64,000 bases of DNA from Chryseobacterium sp. OSA05B (GTDB taxonomy: Bacteria > Bacteroidota > Bacteroidia > Flavobacteriales > Weeksellaceae). The notes under the pieces were generated by a model. The model saw only the letters and a program-made list of their open reading frames with translations. It did no database searches and was not told where the DNA came from. This document shows positions 44,962 through 53,674 of this stretch, one piece after another; position 1 is the first letter of the stretch; each line of letters begins with the position of its first letter. The DNA is taken from NCBI RefSeq assembly GCF_019970065.1, contig NZ_JAHXYH010000006.1, positions 62,001-126,000 on the forward strand, read 5' to 3'. Both the position numbers and the translations under genes were made by a program.

Positions 44962-45025
44962 TTATCTATTTCAGCACCTTGCTTGTTTTTGCAGGTTGCT
45001 ATCCCATCTATGAGATTCTTGATAA
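44962..45025 (-). promoter_or_regulatory. Compact S-box-like RNA element (candidate riboswitch)
   Basis: The RNA begins within about four bases of the predicted start. P1 is TTATC (45025-45021) with GATAA (44966-44962). A short hairpin ATCTC/GGGAT follows, then GCAACC (44999-44994) and AGGTGCT (44979-44973) flanking a stem ACCTGC/GCAAGGT. TTATCAAGA, GCAACC and GGTGCT are the SAM-I (S-box) core strings in the same order. The kink-turn and pseudoknot arm and the P4 arm of SAM-I are missing. It could be a reduced SAM-I relative or a new class; the ligand is unknown. Confidence 0.55.
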
Positions 45026-45033
45026 TTACGTGG

Positions 45034-45057
45034 CAAAGATATAAATATTCCGGAATA
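45034..45057 (-). promoter_or_regulatory. Promoter of the TonB receptor gene with upstream palindrome
   Basis: TATCTTTG (45041-45034, minus strand) is an exact -7 element. A perfect 12-base palindrome TATTCCGGAATA (45046-45057) replaces the usual TTTG -33 region, which suggests a protein-binding site. A partial copy (CCGGAATATTT, 44731-44741) lies near the hairpin. Confidence 0.5.
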
Positions 45058-45152
45058 AAAAAAATAATTGCCTAAAAATTTAACTTTTCGCAAATTTTGC
45101 CGTAACAAATGAATCTTTTTTACGTCTAACTGGAGAGTAGTAAAAAAACATT

Positions 45153-47369
45153 ATGAAAAAAACTATATTAACTTTATCTCTGCTGGGATCTTTTTTTGCC
45201 TATTCACAGGAGAAGCCCAACAGCGGTACAGAGAAGGAGAAGCAAATTGAAGGTGTAGTAATTACAAAAACTAAAAAAGCCGTTGAACAGAAAGCAGACC
45301 GTACTATTTTTGATTTTTCTGAACAGCCACAGCTTAATAACGGTAACGTTCTGGAGGGCATCAAAAAACTTCCGGGGCTTGTTTCTACTGATATCGCGGG
45401 AATGATGTATCAGGGCAAAATTCTGGATGTATATTTGAACGGAAGACCTTTAAATATTACTTCGAATGAATTAAATTCTTTCCTGGAAGGGATGCCGGCC
45501 AACTCGGTAGACAGAATTGAAGTGATCACGCAACCTGGTGCTGAATATCCTGCTACTTCAGGAGGTGCCATCATGAATATCATTACGAATAAGAATGCCA
45601 ATAAATATTTAACGGCAACGTATTCCGGAAACTACTCGTTTACGAATTACGATAAATTCAGAAACAGAACCACCCACTCTCTGAATCTTAATGCAAGAAA
45701 CAAACTGTTCGGATGGCAGCTGAATGTAGGCCAGAATTACCGTGAAAGCATGCTGAACGGTGATCAGGATGTACTCCTGCACAACAATACAGACAGAATC
45801 GGACGCGGTTATTTCGCTAAGTCAGGGCTCACTTTCGATCTTGGACAGGACAGACTATTGGTGAACTACGATATTTATCACAATAATAACGACAATTATA
45901 CTGCGAGTAGAGGACTTGCCGACATCCCTGTCAGTCTTAATCCTATCACCTACCGTGAAGCTGATTATGAAGCATCAGATGTTGCTCATACCAACAACCT
46001 AAGACAGGAAGCTGTTGTGACGTATCAGAAACGTTTTAGTGACAAGTCTCAAAAGATGGATTTTCAGTTTGGATATACCAAATCTACGTCTAAATTCGCT
46101 CAGGATAACTTTTTCCAGAGAGGATTTTATACAGATCTTTGGCAACCTTTCCTTAATATTGGCGGAGAAAATGTTCTTGATAACAAATCGGATATGAGAG
46201 TCGCCAATTTCAAGATAGACTACTCGCAGCCGATCAAGCTTATGGACGGTGGGAAAGTAAGTTTAGGAGGTTTATATGAAAGACAGGATTATGACACGGA
46301 AAACAAAGGCCTTACCAATCTGGAATACCAGAGGCAGACGGCTTCCACTTATCTTGAATTTCAGGCAAAACTGAAGAAGTTTGATTTTACTTTAGGTGCC
46401 AGAGCGGAAAATTATGATATTTCCGGGATTACAAGAATTATAAAGGACGATGCTGTTCTTGAAAGAGATCTTACCCCCTTCAACAGGTTTAAGCTTTTCC
46501 CTAATGCAAGTGTACAGTACAGCCTGATGAACCAGGTTTATGTGGCTGCCAACTATAACAAAAAAATCAGCCTTCCGAGTATTTCTGCCCTGAATCCGAA
46601 TAACGTAACGTTCGGCAGTCCGAATACACAAGTTACCGGTAATCCGGATCTTCAGCCTACGATCTTTGATAACTATGAATTAAAAGTATCGGCTTTTGAC
46701 TATGCTTTTATCGGGTACAGTGTAAGTTCTGCTAAAGATCAGGTAGCTCAGATCGTGATGAAAGACGGCAAGAACCTTTTCAACAAGCAGGTGAATATTT
46801 CGAATATGAGAATTCACAACTTCAACCTGGGTCTTCCGATTCCGTTTATGATTTTCAGCAAACCGATGAGCGAGATTATGAAGTTTAATTTTAATCCTGA
46901 TAAAATTAATTTCATGTACTTGTACGCAGGCTACCAGAAGCATGAGATTGATAATTTAAACAACAAAGGGTTCTGGATCTTCAATATCATGACCCAGTTG
47001 CTTTTACCGAAAGATATCAAAATGACGGCTAACTACAGCTATCTGACTCCAAAAGCGGGATATTTCTACTTTACAGCAGATAAACCATTTAACAATAATC
47101 TGGATATCACGCTGACAAAGAAGTTTATGAACAACCGTCTTACGGTTTCTGTCTTCGCGAATGATATTTTCAACGGACAGGTGATGCAGGTATATTCCAA
47201 TCCACCTGAAGGACAGGCTGTGATGATCAGAAGTAAGTATGACACGAGAAATTTCGGAATTTCAATCAACTATAAAATTCCTACGAAAAATAAACTGGCG
47301 AAGGAGGATCCAAATATCCTGAACCAGACTAAAAAAGAGGATTCGGGCGTAATGCAGAGTCCACAGTAA
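45153..47369 (+). CDS. Outer-membrane beta-barrel protein (TonB receptor-like)
   Basis: This 738-residue protein has a signal peptide (residues 1-18, ending AYSQ) and the short plug VYLNGRPLNITSNELNSFLE and IEVITQPGAEYPATSGGAIM, followed by a long barrel of the OMP_b-brl_3 type. Its start resembles the 39704-41824 gene (ADRTIFDFS against ADRLIFNVE), so both are in the same broad family. A Lys-rich tail follows the barrel. No SusD or regulator gene is adjacent. The ligand is unknown. Confidence 0.83.
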   Translation: MKKTILTLSLLGSFFAYSQEKPNSGTEKEKQIEGVVITKTKKAVEQKADRTIFDFSEQPQLNNGNVLEGIKKLPGLVSTDIAGMMYQGKILDVYLNGRPLNITSNELNSFLEGMPANSVDRIEVITQPGAEYPATSGGAIMNIITNKNANKYLTATYSGNYSFTNYDKFRNRTTHSLNLNARNKLFGWQLNVGQNYRESMLNGDQDVLLHNNTDRIGRGYFAKSGLTFDLGQDRLLVNYDIYHNNNDNYTASRGLADIPVSLNPITYREADYEASDVAHTNNLRQEAVVTYQKRFSDKSQKMDFQFGYTKSTSKFAQDNFFQRGFYTDLWQPFLNIGGENVLDNKSDMRVANFKIDYSQPIKLMDGGKVSLGGLYERQDYDTENKGLTNLEYQRQTASTYLEFQAKLKKFDFTLGARAENYDISGITRIIKDDAVLERDLTPFNRFKLFPNASVQYSLMNQVYVAANYNKKISLPSISALNPNNVTFGSPNTQVTGNPDLQPTIFDNYELKVSAFDYAFIGYSVSSAKDQVAQIVMKDGKNLFNKQVNISNMRIHNFNLGLPIPFMIFSKPMSEIMKFNFNPDKINFMYLYAGYQKHEIDNLNNKGFWIFNIMTQLLLPKDIKMTANYSYLTPKAGYFYFTADKPFNNNLDITLTKKFMNNRLTVSVFANDIFNGQVMQVYSNPPEGQAVMIRSKYDTRNFGISINYKIPTKNKLAKEDPNILNQTKKEDSGVMQSPQ

Positions 47370-47380
47370 CTTATCCACAT

Positions 47381-47418
47381 AAAATAAGGCAGTAATTTTT
47401 TTTACTGCCTTATTTTTT
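47381..47418. terminator. Terminator between the beta-barrel gene and the thi operon
   Basis: AAAATAAGGCAGTAA (47381-47395) pairs with TTACTGCCTTATTTT, with T-tracts on both strands, serving convergent transcripts. Confidence 0.85.
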
Positions 47419-47510
47419 TCCCGCAAAGTAAGACAAAACTTTTTTACTTAATAATGATTTTACGATAAACAAAGCCGCTAACGCTTACATCCGTAAAACA
47501 GTTTTGGAAT

Positions 47511-48221
47511 TTAAAAATCTATAGTCTGGAATCTCCAGTTCAGAGTGTCAATAAGGGTTAGCTGATCCGTATGTACAGGAAGTTCTGTGATGATCTTTAA
47601 AACCATCATAGTCATCATGCTTCCTATGATTCCCGGCAGTGCTCCCAAAACTCCAAGACTGTCACAATCCGGTATATCTTCATCAAAAGGTGCTTCAGGG
47701 AAGAGATCTCTGAGATTTTTACTGCCTTTATAGTTGAATACAGCAGTTTGCCCTGAAAACCCCAAGATACTTCCGTACACCAGCGGTTTTCCCAGTTTTA
47801 CACAAGTATCATTGATTAAATATCTGGATGTAAAATTATCGGATCCGTCAACAATAATATCGTACTGTGAAAGGATCTTTTCCGCATTTGAGGTTTCTAT
47901 TTTCTTATCAATTCCTGTAAATTTTATCTGATGATTCAGGTTATTAACAAAGGCTTCCGCACTTTTGACTTTTGAAACTCCAACGGTACTTTCATTGTGA
48001 ATGATCTGGCGGTTCAGGTTGTGAAGTTCCACCTCATCAAAATCTGCCACGCCTAAAGTTCCGACTCCGGCTGCTGCTAGGTATTGAATAACGGGACTTC
48101 CCAAGCCTCCTGCTCCAATGACAAGGACTTTGGACGACCTGATTTTCTTCTGTCCCTCCAGCCCGATTTCTTCTATAAATATCTGCCGGCTGTATCTTGC
48201 AAAAATATCTTCACTTTTCAT
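47511..48221 (-). CDS. thiF: ThiF/MoeB/HesA-type adenylyltransferase
   Basis: This E1-like enzyme (236 residues) adenylates the C-terminal Gly of ThiS for sulfur transfer. The nucleotide-binding segment is VLVIGAGGLGSPVIQYLAAA, with the adenylation residues R (NLNRQIIH), K and D (IVDGSDNFTSRYLIND). A Cys in DCDSLGVLG lies where the family has its reactive Cys. The CxxC pairs that bind zinc in E. coli ThiF are absent, so this enzyme must be zinc-free. It is the last gene of the thi operon, 136 bases after thiH, with an intergenic repeat between. Confidence 0.88.
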   Translation of the reverse strand: MKSEDIFARYSRQIFIEEIGLEGQKKIRSSKVLVIGAGGLGSPVIQYLAAAGVGTLGVADFDEVELHNLNRQIIHNESTVGVSKVKSAEAFVNNLNHQIKFTGIDKKIETSNAEKILSQYDIIVDGSDNFTSRYLINDTCVKLGKPLVYGSILGFSGQTAVFNYKGSKNLRDLFPEAPFDEDIPDCDSLGVLGALPGIIGSMMTMMVLKIITELPVHTDQLTLIDTLNWRFQTIDF

Positions 48222-48236
48222 TCTAAATTACATACT

Positions 48237-48337
48237 TTGAACCGTTAAGTTTTTTTAAGAGTTTAAGAAGTATTAAGATAATCTCTGCTTTAAGGTTTAA
48301 TAATCTATTTGATTCTTAATTGATCTTAATGACTTCA
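48237..48337. repeat. Intergenic palindromic element (copy 2)
   Basis: Begins TTGAACCGTTAAG and ends ATCTTAATGACTTCA, close to the ends of the element at 13032-13142 (TGAACCATTAAG and ATCTTAATGGTTCA). It lies inside the thi operon between thiH and thiF. The interior differs in sequence. Confidence 0.5.
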
Positions 48338-48357
48338 TATTCTTATTGGTTTAATTT

Positions 48358-49476
48358 TTAAAATCCACTGTACGCAGGATCCCAGTCTTTCATTACCGGG
48401 TCGTACCCTGCTTTCCTGATGCTGGTTTTCACTTCTTCCATACTTCTTTCGTCGCTGGTTTCAAATTGTTCCAAAGATTCTACATCTACGGCATAGCCTC
48501 CCGGATTTGTTTTAGAAGCGGCGCTCATCGCTGTTGCCCCAAGTGAGATGATATTATTTCTGAATTTTTCATTTTCCCTTGTGGATATGGAGATTTCCAG
48601 GTCTTCATTCCATATTCTGTATGCACAGATCAGTTGCAGCAGGTCTTTGTCTTCCATGATAAAATTAGGTTCAATGATTCCTTCTGCGGGTCTGAGTCTT
48701 GGAAAGGAAACTGAAAAACGGCTCTTCCAGTATTTCTTCTGCAGATAATCAATGTGAAGAGCATTAAAGAAACTGTCTACACGCCAGTCTTCGAGCCCAA
48801 GCAGAACACCAAGTCCGATCTTATGGATTCCGGCTCTTCCAATCCTGTCCGGAGTATCTAGCCGGAAATGGAAATTTGATTTTTTCCCTTTAGGATGGTA
48901 TTCTTTATACACTTCCTGATGATAGGTTTCCTGATACACCAACACTGAATAAACGCCTTCCTGATGCAACTGCAGATATTCATTTTCCGATAAAGGCTGT
49001 ACTTCGATCGAGATATTGGCAAAATGAGGTCTCAGCAAACGAACTGCATTCAAAAAGTAGGAAATTCCCACTGTTTTATTGGCTTCTCCACTGACCAACA
49101 GAACGTGATTGACACCCATAGATTTCAAAACAGAGGCTTCTATCATCACTTCCGTATCAGAAAGTGTTTTTCTTCGCACATCATTATCGAGACTGAAACC
49201 GCAATAGGTACAGATATTCTGGCATTCATTGCTGAGGTACATGGGTGCATACAGCTGAATGGTTTTCCCAAAGCGTTTCTGGGTAAGCTGTTGGGTCATT
49301 TTGGCCATCCTTTCCAGCTCCTGTGCAGCAACAGGAGAAAGCAGGTTGAGAAAATCATCCAATGTTTTGTTTTTCTTCTGAAGGCTGTTCAGTACATCTG
49401 AGTGGGTCACTTTTCCGAGTCTTGCTTTTACCTCATTCCACTGATAGCGTTCAAAAACATCTTTAAAGCTGTTCAT
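48358..49476 (-). CDS. thiH: Tyrosine lyase ThiH (radical SAM)
   Basis: ThiH splits tyrosine into dehydroglycine and p-cresol in anaerobic-type thiazole synthesis. The radical SAM motif C-x3-C-x2-C is CQNICTYC in LSNECQNICTYCGF. The C-terminal part with SISTRENEKFRNNIISLGA is typical of ThiH. The length of 372 residues is usual. It follows thiG by 12 bases. Confidence 0.94.
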   Translation of the reverse strand: MNSFKDVFERYQWNEVKARLGKVTHSDVLNSLQKKNKTLDDFLNLLSPVAAQELERMAKMTQQLTQKRFGKTIQLYAPMYLSNECQNICTYCGFSLDNDVRRKTLSDTEVMIEASVLKSMGVNHVLLVSGEANKTVGISYFLNAVRLLRPHFANISIEVQPLSENEYLQLHQEGVYSVLVYQETYHQEVYKEYHPKGKKSNFHFRLDTPDRIGRAGIHKIGLGVLLGLEDWRVDSFFNALHIDYLQKKYWKSRFSVSFPRLRPAEGIIEPNFIMEDKDLLQLICAYRIWNEDLEISISTRENEKFRNNIISLGATAMSAASKTNPGGYAVDVESLEQFETSDERSMEEVKTSIRKAGYDPVMKDWDPAYSGF

Positions 49477-49488
49477 TAATCTGCTGTA

Positions 49489-50265
49489 TTATTCAAATAA
49501 AAAAGAGGTCAAAGGACTTGACGCTTCGGCGTGATCTGCAATAGCTCCCAACCCTGATTCAAAAGCTCTTCTTCCGGCAATGACGCCTTCTTTAAAGGCT
49601 AAAGCCATATTGACAGGATTTCTTGCCACGGCAATTGCAGTATTTACAAGAACTGCATCCGCTCCCATTTCCATCGCTTTTGCCGCATCCGAAGGTGCCC
49701 CGATTCCGGCATCCACCACAACAGGAACATTGCTCTGGCTGATGATAATCTCAAGGAAATCTAATGTTCGTAAACCTTTATTGGTCCCAATTGGAGCGCC
49801 CAAAGGCATTACCACAGCGGTTCCGGCATCTTCCAGACGTTTACACAGAACAGGATCCGCATGGATGTAAGGCATCACAATAAATCCAAGTTTGGCCAAT
49901 TCTTCTGTCGCATATAGGGTCTCAATAGGGTCCGGAAGAAGGTATTTCGGATCGGGATGGATTTCAAGTTTCACCCAATTCGTTTCCAGAGCTTCTCTTG
50001 CAAGCTGGGCTGCCAGTACGGCTTCTTTTGCGGTTCTGGCTCCCGAAGTGTTGGGAAGAAGGTGGACATTAGTTTCTTTTAAGGAGTCCAGCAATCCGTC
50101 TTCAGCTGCACCGGAATCTATTCTTTTCAAGGCCATGGTGACCATATCTGTTCCTGACGCGATCACGGAAGTTGCCATTTCGCTTAGGTTTCCGAACTTT
50201 CCGGTTCCGAGGAACAGTCTTGACTCGAATATTCTGTCTGCTATTATTAATTTCTGATTATTCAT
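49489..50265 (-). CDS. thiG: Thiazole synthase
   Basis: ThiG builds the thiazole phosphate from deoxyxylulose phosphate, dehydroglycine and sulfur carried by ThiS. The Schiff-base lysine is in WVKLEIHPDP, and the (beta/alpha)8 phosphate site is in VVDAGIGAPSDA and GADAVLVNTAIA. The length of 258 residues is standard. Its start overlaps the thiE end by four bases. Confidence 0.95.
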   Translation of the reverse strand: MNNQKLIIADRIFESRLFLGTGKFGNLSEMATSVIASGTDMVTMALKRIDSGAAEDGLLDSLKETNVHLLPNTSGARTAKEAVLAAQLAREALETNWVKLEIHPDPKYLLPDPIETLYATEELAKLGFIVMPYIHADPVLCKRLEDAGTAVVMPLGAPIGTNKGLRTLDFLEIIISQSNVPVVVDAGIGAPSDAAKAMEMGADAVLVNTAIAVARNPVNMALAFKEGVIAGRRAFESGLGAIADHAEASSPLTSFLFE

Positions 50266-50876
50266 ATCATTGCTTTTTTAAATTCACTAATGGCAGCCGG
50301 ACGGTTGGTAATCCGTCCCGAAACCGCCACTCCATAGATTCCGATCTGCTGCAGCAGCTCTATATCTTCAGGCACAACTCCTCCAATCGCAAAGATCTTC
50401 GGAATGGTGATTGATTTTTCTTTTAAACTGTTAATCATATGCTGATAGCCTTCGAACCCCAGCACCGGACTGAGTTTTTCTTTTGTAGAAGTAAATCTCA
50501 AGGGTCCGAGACCGATATAATCACACTGCTCTTCTATTCTTTGAATCACATCTGATAAAGTATTCGCCGTACCGCCAATGATTTTATGAGCTCCTAAGAC
50601 AGTTCTTGCTTCTTCAATTGATACATCATTTAAACCTAAATGAACCCCGTCCGCATCAATTTCTTTTGCCATCTGAACATGGTCATTGATGATACAGACC
50701 GCCTGATATTCTGAGCAGAGTTGTTTTGATACGGAGCAGAGTTCGGTTAATTCTTTATCTGAAGCATTTTTCCAGCGAACCTGAACCCATTCTATCCCAT
50801 TGTCCAGTGCCGTTCGGATATTGAACTCCTGTTCCTGCCTTGTCTGTCCCTGTGATATGTATTGTAGTTTTTCCAT
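50262..50876 (-). CDS. thiE: Thiamine-phosphate synthase
   Basis: ThiE joins thiazole phosphate to hydroxymethylpyrimidine diphosphate. The family residues are visible: VQVRWKNAS, IINDHVQMAKEIDADGVHLG, and LGPLRFTSTKEKLSPVLG, with GGVVPED as phosphate site. All are in the ThiE order. Length (204 residues) is standard. This is the canonical of two ThiE-fold genes in this operon; the other is immediately upstream. Confidence 0.93.
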   Translation of the reverse strand: MEKLQYISQGQTRQEQEFNIRTALDNGIEWVQVRWKNASDKELTELCSVSKQLCSEYQAVCIINDHVQMAKEIDADGVHLGLNDVSIEEARTVLGAHKIIGGTANTLSDVIQRIEEQCDYIGLGPLRFTSTKEKLSPVLGFEGYQHMINSLKEKSITIPKIFAIGGVVPEDIELLQQIGIYGVAVSGRITNRPAAISEFKKAMI

Positions 50877-50878
50877 GA

Positions 50879-51478
50879 TTAATTAAACTGATGATCTATG
50901 ATTTTCTTTCTGCACTTTTTGAATGAATCTACAGGGTCATCACTTTCCCATATTCCTCCTAAAAGCGCTGCTCCGTCTGCTCCGTTTTCAAAGACCTTAC
51001 TGATATTGGTTTCATTAACTCCTCCCAAAGCAAACAGTTTGACATTATAATTAGTTCTGTGTTTCAGGTCTTCCATAACACTAGACTCTTCACCATAGCC
51101 TTTTTTGGAAATACTTGGAAAGACTGGGCTAACAAACGCATATTCCCATTCTTTTTCCAGACCATTAAAAGTCTTCATATCATGCACAGAGGTTGAAATA
51201 ATAGTTGGGTCTGTGTAAGATTTAAAACCTCCGGTCAGACGGTCTGCTTCCCTGAAATGAAACCTGTAGATAGGATATTCTTTTCCCATATCATAAAATC
51301 CATGCAGTACCAATTGAGCATAAAATGTCTCATCAATATTATCCAAGAAGCTATTCATTTCTTCCCGGATGAACATAGGTTTCCTGATATGCAGCAGATC
51401 CAATCCTTCCTGAAACAGCTGATTAATTATTTCCGTCTCGTTTTGAACAGAAACTTCAGGTGTGATCACAAGGATCAT
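50879..51478 (-). CDS. TenI-like ThiE-fold protein, probable thiazole tautomerase
   Basis: This 199-residue protein has the ThiE fold but lacks its DGVHLGQ-type motif (here YRFHFREAD). Retained parts are LLHIRKP, VSPVFPSISKKGYG and LFALGGVNETN. This matches TenI, which in Bacillus is a thiazole tautomerase that aromatises the ThiG product. It sits between thiC and thiE with one to two bases or an overlap at each end, so it is co-translated. Substitution of a second ThiE activity cannot be excluded. Confidence 0.8.
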   Translation of the reverse strand: MILVITPEVSVQNETEIINQLFQEGLDLLHIRKPMFIREEMNSFLDNIDETFYAQLVLHGFYDMGKEYPIYRFHFREADRLTGGFKSYTDPTIISTSVHDMKTFNGLEKEWEYAFVSPVFPSISKKGYGEESSVMEDLKHRTNYNVKLFALGGVNETNISKVFENGADGAALLGGIWESDDPVDSFKKCRKKIIDHQFN

Positions 51479-53286
51479 ATATAAATTTCTTTTCCTTTTT
51501 CAATAAATTCCTGGGACTTATCCAGCATTCCTTTTTCTGCGGAATCCCTTATCTCCTGTGTAATTTTCATAGAACAGAATTTCGGACCACACATGGAACA
51601 GAAATGGGCAATTTTAGCGCCTTCTGCCGGTAATGTTTCGTCATGATAAGCTCTCGCCGTATCCGGATCCAATGAAAGATTGAACTGATCTTCCCATCTG
51701 AACTCAAAGCGCGCTTTGCTTAATGCATTGTCTCTGTACTGAGCACCGGGATGGCCTTTTGCAAGATCAGCAGCATGAGCAGCAAGTTTGTAAGTAATCA
51801 CTCCTACTTTTACATCTTCCTTGTTGGGAAGACCCAAATGTTCTTTCGGGGTTACGTAGCACAACATCGCACAACCGAACCACCCGATCATTGCCGCTCC
51901 GATTCCTGAAGTGATGTGATCATATCCCGGGGCAATATCTGTTGTTAAAGGCCCCAAAGTATAAAATGGAGCTTCCTGACAAACTTCCAGTTGCTTCTCC
52001 ATATTTTCTTTGATCATATGCATCGGCACGTGACCTGGCCCCTCAATCATCACCTGTACGTTATGTTTCCATGCTATTTTAGTGAGTTCACCTAAAGTTT
52101 CAAGTTCTGCAAACTGTGCCGCATCATTGGCATCTGCGATAGATCCCGGACGCAGACCGTCTCCCAGTGAGAAAGCCACATCGTATTTCTTCATGATTTC
52201 GCAGATCTCTTCGAAATGAGTGTACAAAAAGTTTTCTTTATGATGGTAAAGACACCATTTCGCCATAATGGAACCGCCTCTTGAAACAATTCCCGTTACT
52301 CTTTTCGCAGTAAGATGAATGTATCTCAGCAATACTCCAGCATGAATGGTAAAGTAAGAAACTCCCTGTTCCGCCTGCTCGATCAAAGTATCTTTAAAAA
52401 CTTCCCATGTGAGATCTTCCGGGACTCCTTTTACTTTTTCAAGCGCCTGATAAATGGGAACTGTACCGATAGGAACCGGACTGTTTCTGATGATCCATTC
52501 TCTGGTTTCGTGGATATTTTTTCCTGTGGAAAGATCCATAATCGTGTCTGCTCCCCAACGGCAAGCCCAAACTGCCTTTTCCACTTCTTCATCTATGCTG
52601 GATGAAACGGCACTGTTTCCTATATTGGCATTAATCTTAACCAGGAAATTACGTCCGATGATCATTGGCTCACTTTCCGGATGGTTGATATTATTCGGGA
52701 TAATCGCTCTTCCGGCTGCAATTTCGTCTCTTACAAATTCGGGCGTAATTTTGCTTTTTGGTGTATTGGCCCCAAAACTGTCTCCAGGATGCTGAAATGC
52801 CATTTCTTTGGAAACCGTATCCATCTGTTCGATCCGCTGGCTTTCCCTGATCGCTACATATTCCATTTCAGGAGTGATGATTCCCTGTCTTGCGTAATAA
52901 AGCTGCGTAAGCTCCATTCCTTCTTTGGCTACTTTTGGCTTGTGATCATAAGCAAAACGCAGTTCATCCAAACGCTGATCTGCCAGACGTGCTTTTCCGT
53001 ATTCTGAGGTGATACCGTTCAGGATATCTACATCCTTCCTGTCCAGAATCCATTGCTCACGGATTCTTGGAAGTCCTTTCATAATATCGATGGATGCATT
53101 TTCATCCGTATAAGGACCCGAGGTATCATAAATGGTAACCGGGGGATTTTCTTCCAGGGTACCGTTCGTAAGCCTGGTAGGACTGAGGTGAATTTCACGC
53201 ATTGCCACGCTGATAGGATGTATTTTTCCTTCAACATAAATTTTCTTGGCGTTCGGAAATGGCGAACATGTGATTGAATGAGCCAT
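51475..53286 (-). CDS. thiC: Phosphomethylpyrimidine synthase
   Basis: ThiC turns aminoimidazole ribotide into hydroxymethylpyrimidine phosphate with a radical SAM-like mechanism. The C-terminal cluster motif CSMCGPKFC is intact, as are NANIGNSAVSSSIDEE and GDGLRPGSIADANDAAQ. The length is 603 residues, the usual size. It overlaps the TenI-like gene by four bases and follows thiS by 25 bases. Confidence 0.96.
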   Translation of the reverse strand: MAHSITCSPFPNAKKIYVEGKIHPISVAMREIHLSPTRLTNGTLEENPPVTIYDTSGPYTDENASIDIMKGLPRIREQWILDRKDVDILNGITSEYGKARLADQRLDELRFAYDHKPKVAKEGMELTQLYYARQGIITPEMEYVAIRESQRIEQMDTVSKEMAFQHPGDSFGANTPKSKITPEFVRDEIAAGRAIIPNNINHPESEPMIIGRNFLVKINANIGNSAVSSSIDEEVEKAVWACRWGADTIMDLSTGKNIHETREWIIRNSPVPIGTVPIYQALEKVKGVPEDLTWEVFKDTLIEQAEQGVSYFTIHAGVLLRYIHLTAKRVTGIVSRGGSIMAKWCLYHHKENFLYTHFEEICEIMKKYDVAFSLGDGLRPGSIADANDAAQFAELETLGELTKIAWKHNVQVMIEGPGHVPMHMIKENMEKQLEVCQEAPFYTLGPLTTDIAPGYDHITSGIGAAMIGWFGCAMLCYVTPKEHLGLPNKEDVKVGVITYKLAAHAADLAKGHPGAQYRDNALSKARFEFRWEDQFNLSLDPDTARAYHDETLPAEGAKIAHFCSMCGPKFCSMKITQEIRDSAEKGMLDKSQEFIEKGKEIYI

Positions 53287-53311
53287 AAATTTTTGTTTTA
53301 TTAAATGAGAA

Positions 53312-53518
53312 TTATCCGCCCTGAGTGGCAGTAATGATTAACACTGAATCTTTATCTTTAAGGAGGGTTTCCGCCCAGGCGGACAGTGGAATAATACGGT
53401 TATTGACAGCTACGGCGATCCCTTTTTTCTTTCCGGGAATTTCCATAGCCATAAGCGCTTCCAGAGTATCGGGAAGTACTTCAAATGTTTTCGTTGTGTG
53501 GTTGATTGTAAGTTCCAT
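53312..53518 (-). CDS. thiS: Sulfur carrier protein ThiS
   Basis: This ubiquitin-like carrier (68 residues) ends in TATQGG; the terminal Gly-Gly is adenylated by ThiF and carries thiocarboxylate sulfur to ThiG. The pattern MELTINHTTKTFE and IAVAVNNRIIPLS fits ThiS. It is the first gene of the operon, about 70 bases after the riboswitch. Confidence 0.93.
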   Translation of the reverse strand: MELTINHTTKTFEVLPDTLEALMAMEIPGKKKGIAVAVNNRIIPLSAWAETLLKDKDSVLIITATQGG

Positions 53519-53591
53519 TCCTAATTATTTTATATATACTTTAGGAATGGCTCTTATTGTACAGTAGAATGTACAGCAAAAGTCATTTACT

Positions 53592-53668
53592 TTTCCCTAC
53601 GCTGGTATCATCCAGATCAGGTTCAAAGGGTAAAGTCTCAGTCTGTATATCTACAGACACCCCTAAAG
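53592..53668 (-). promoter_or_regulatory. TPP riboswitch of the thi operon
   Basis: The minus-strand RNA has the TPP core: TTTAGGGGTG, CTGAGA, ACCCTTTGAACCTGATCTGG and GATACCAGCGTAGGGAA, in order. A small hairpin TGTAC/GTACA (53575-53558) lies between it and thiS and may belong to the expression platform. It should repress the whole operon when TPP is high. Confidence 0.97.
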
Positions 53669-53674
53669 TTGTGA

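Larger units (their letters stand above)
44644..45152. other. Regulatory region between the divergent TonB receptor and beta-barrel genes
   Basis: This 509-base gap contains, from right to left on the minus strand, the palindrome and promoter, the S-box-like RNA, the leader ORF and the hairpin described separately. For the plus-strand gene at 45153 I see only AAATTTTG (45096-45103), one base off consensus. Confidence 0.5.

Noticed and set aside
44962..45025. Cobalamin riboswitch upstream of the TonB receptor
   Set aside because: TonB receptors often have B12 boxes, but the B12-box core and the long conserved arms are absent.
53558..53575. Terminator-type expression platform right before thiS
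   Set aside because: The TGTAC/GTACA stem is only five base pairs and is not followed by a T-tract, so transcription termination is not supported.
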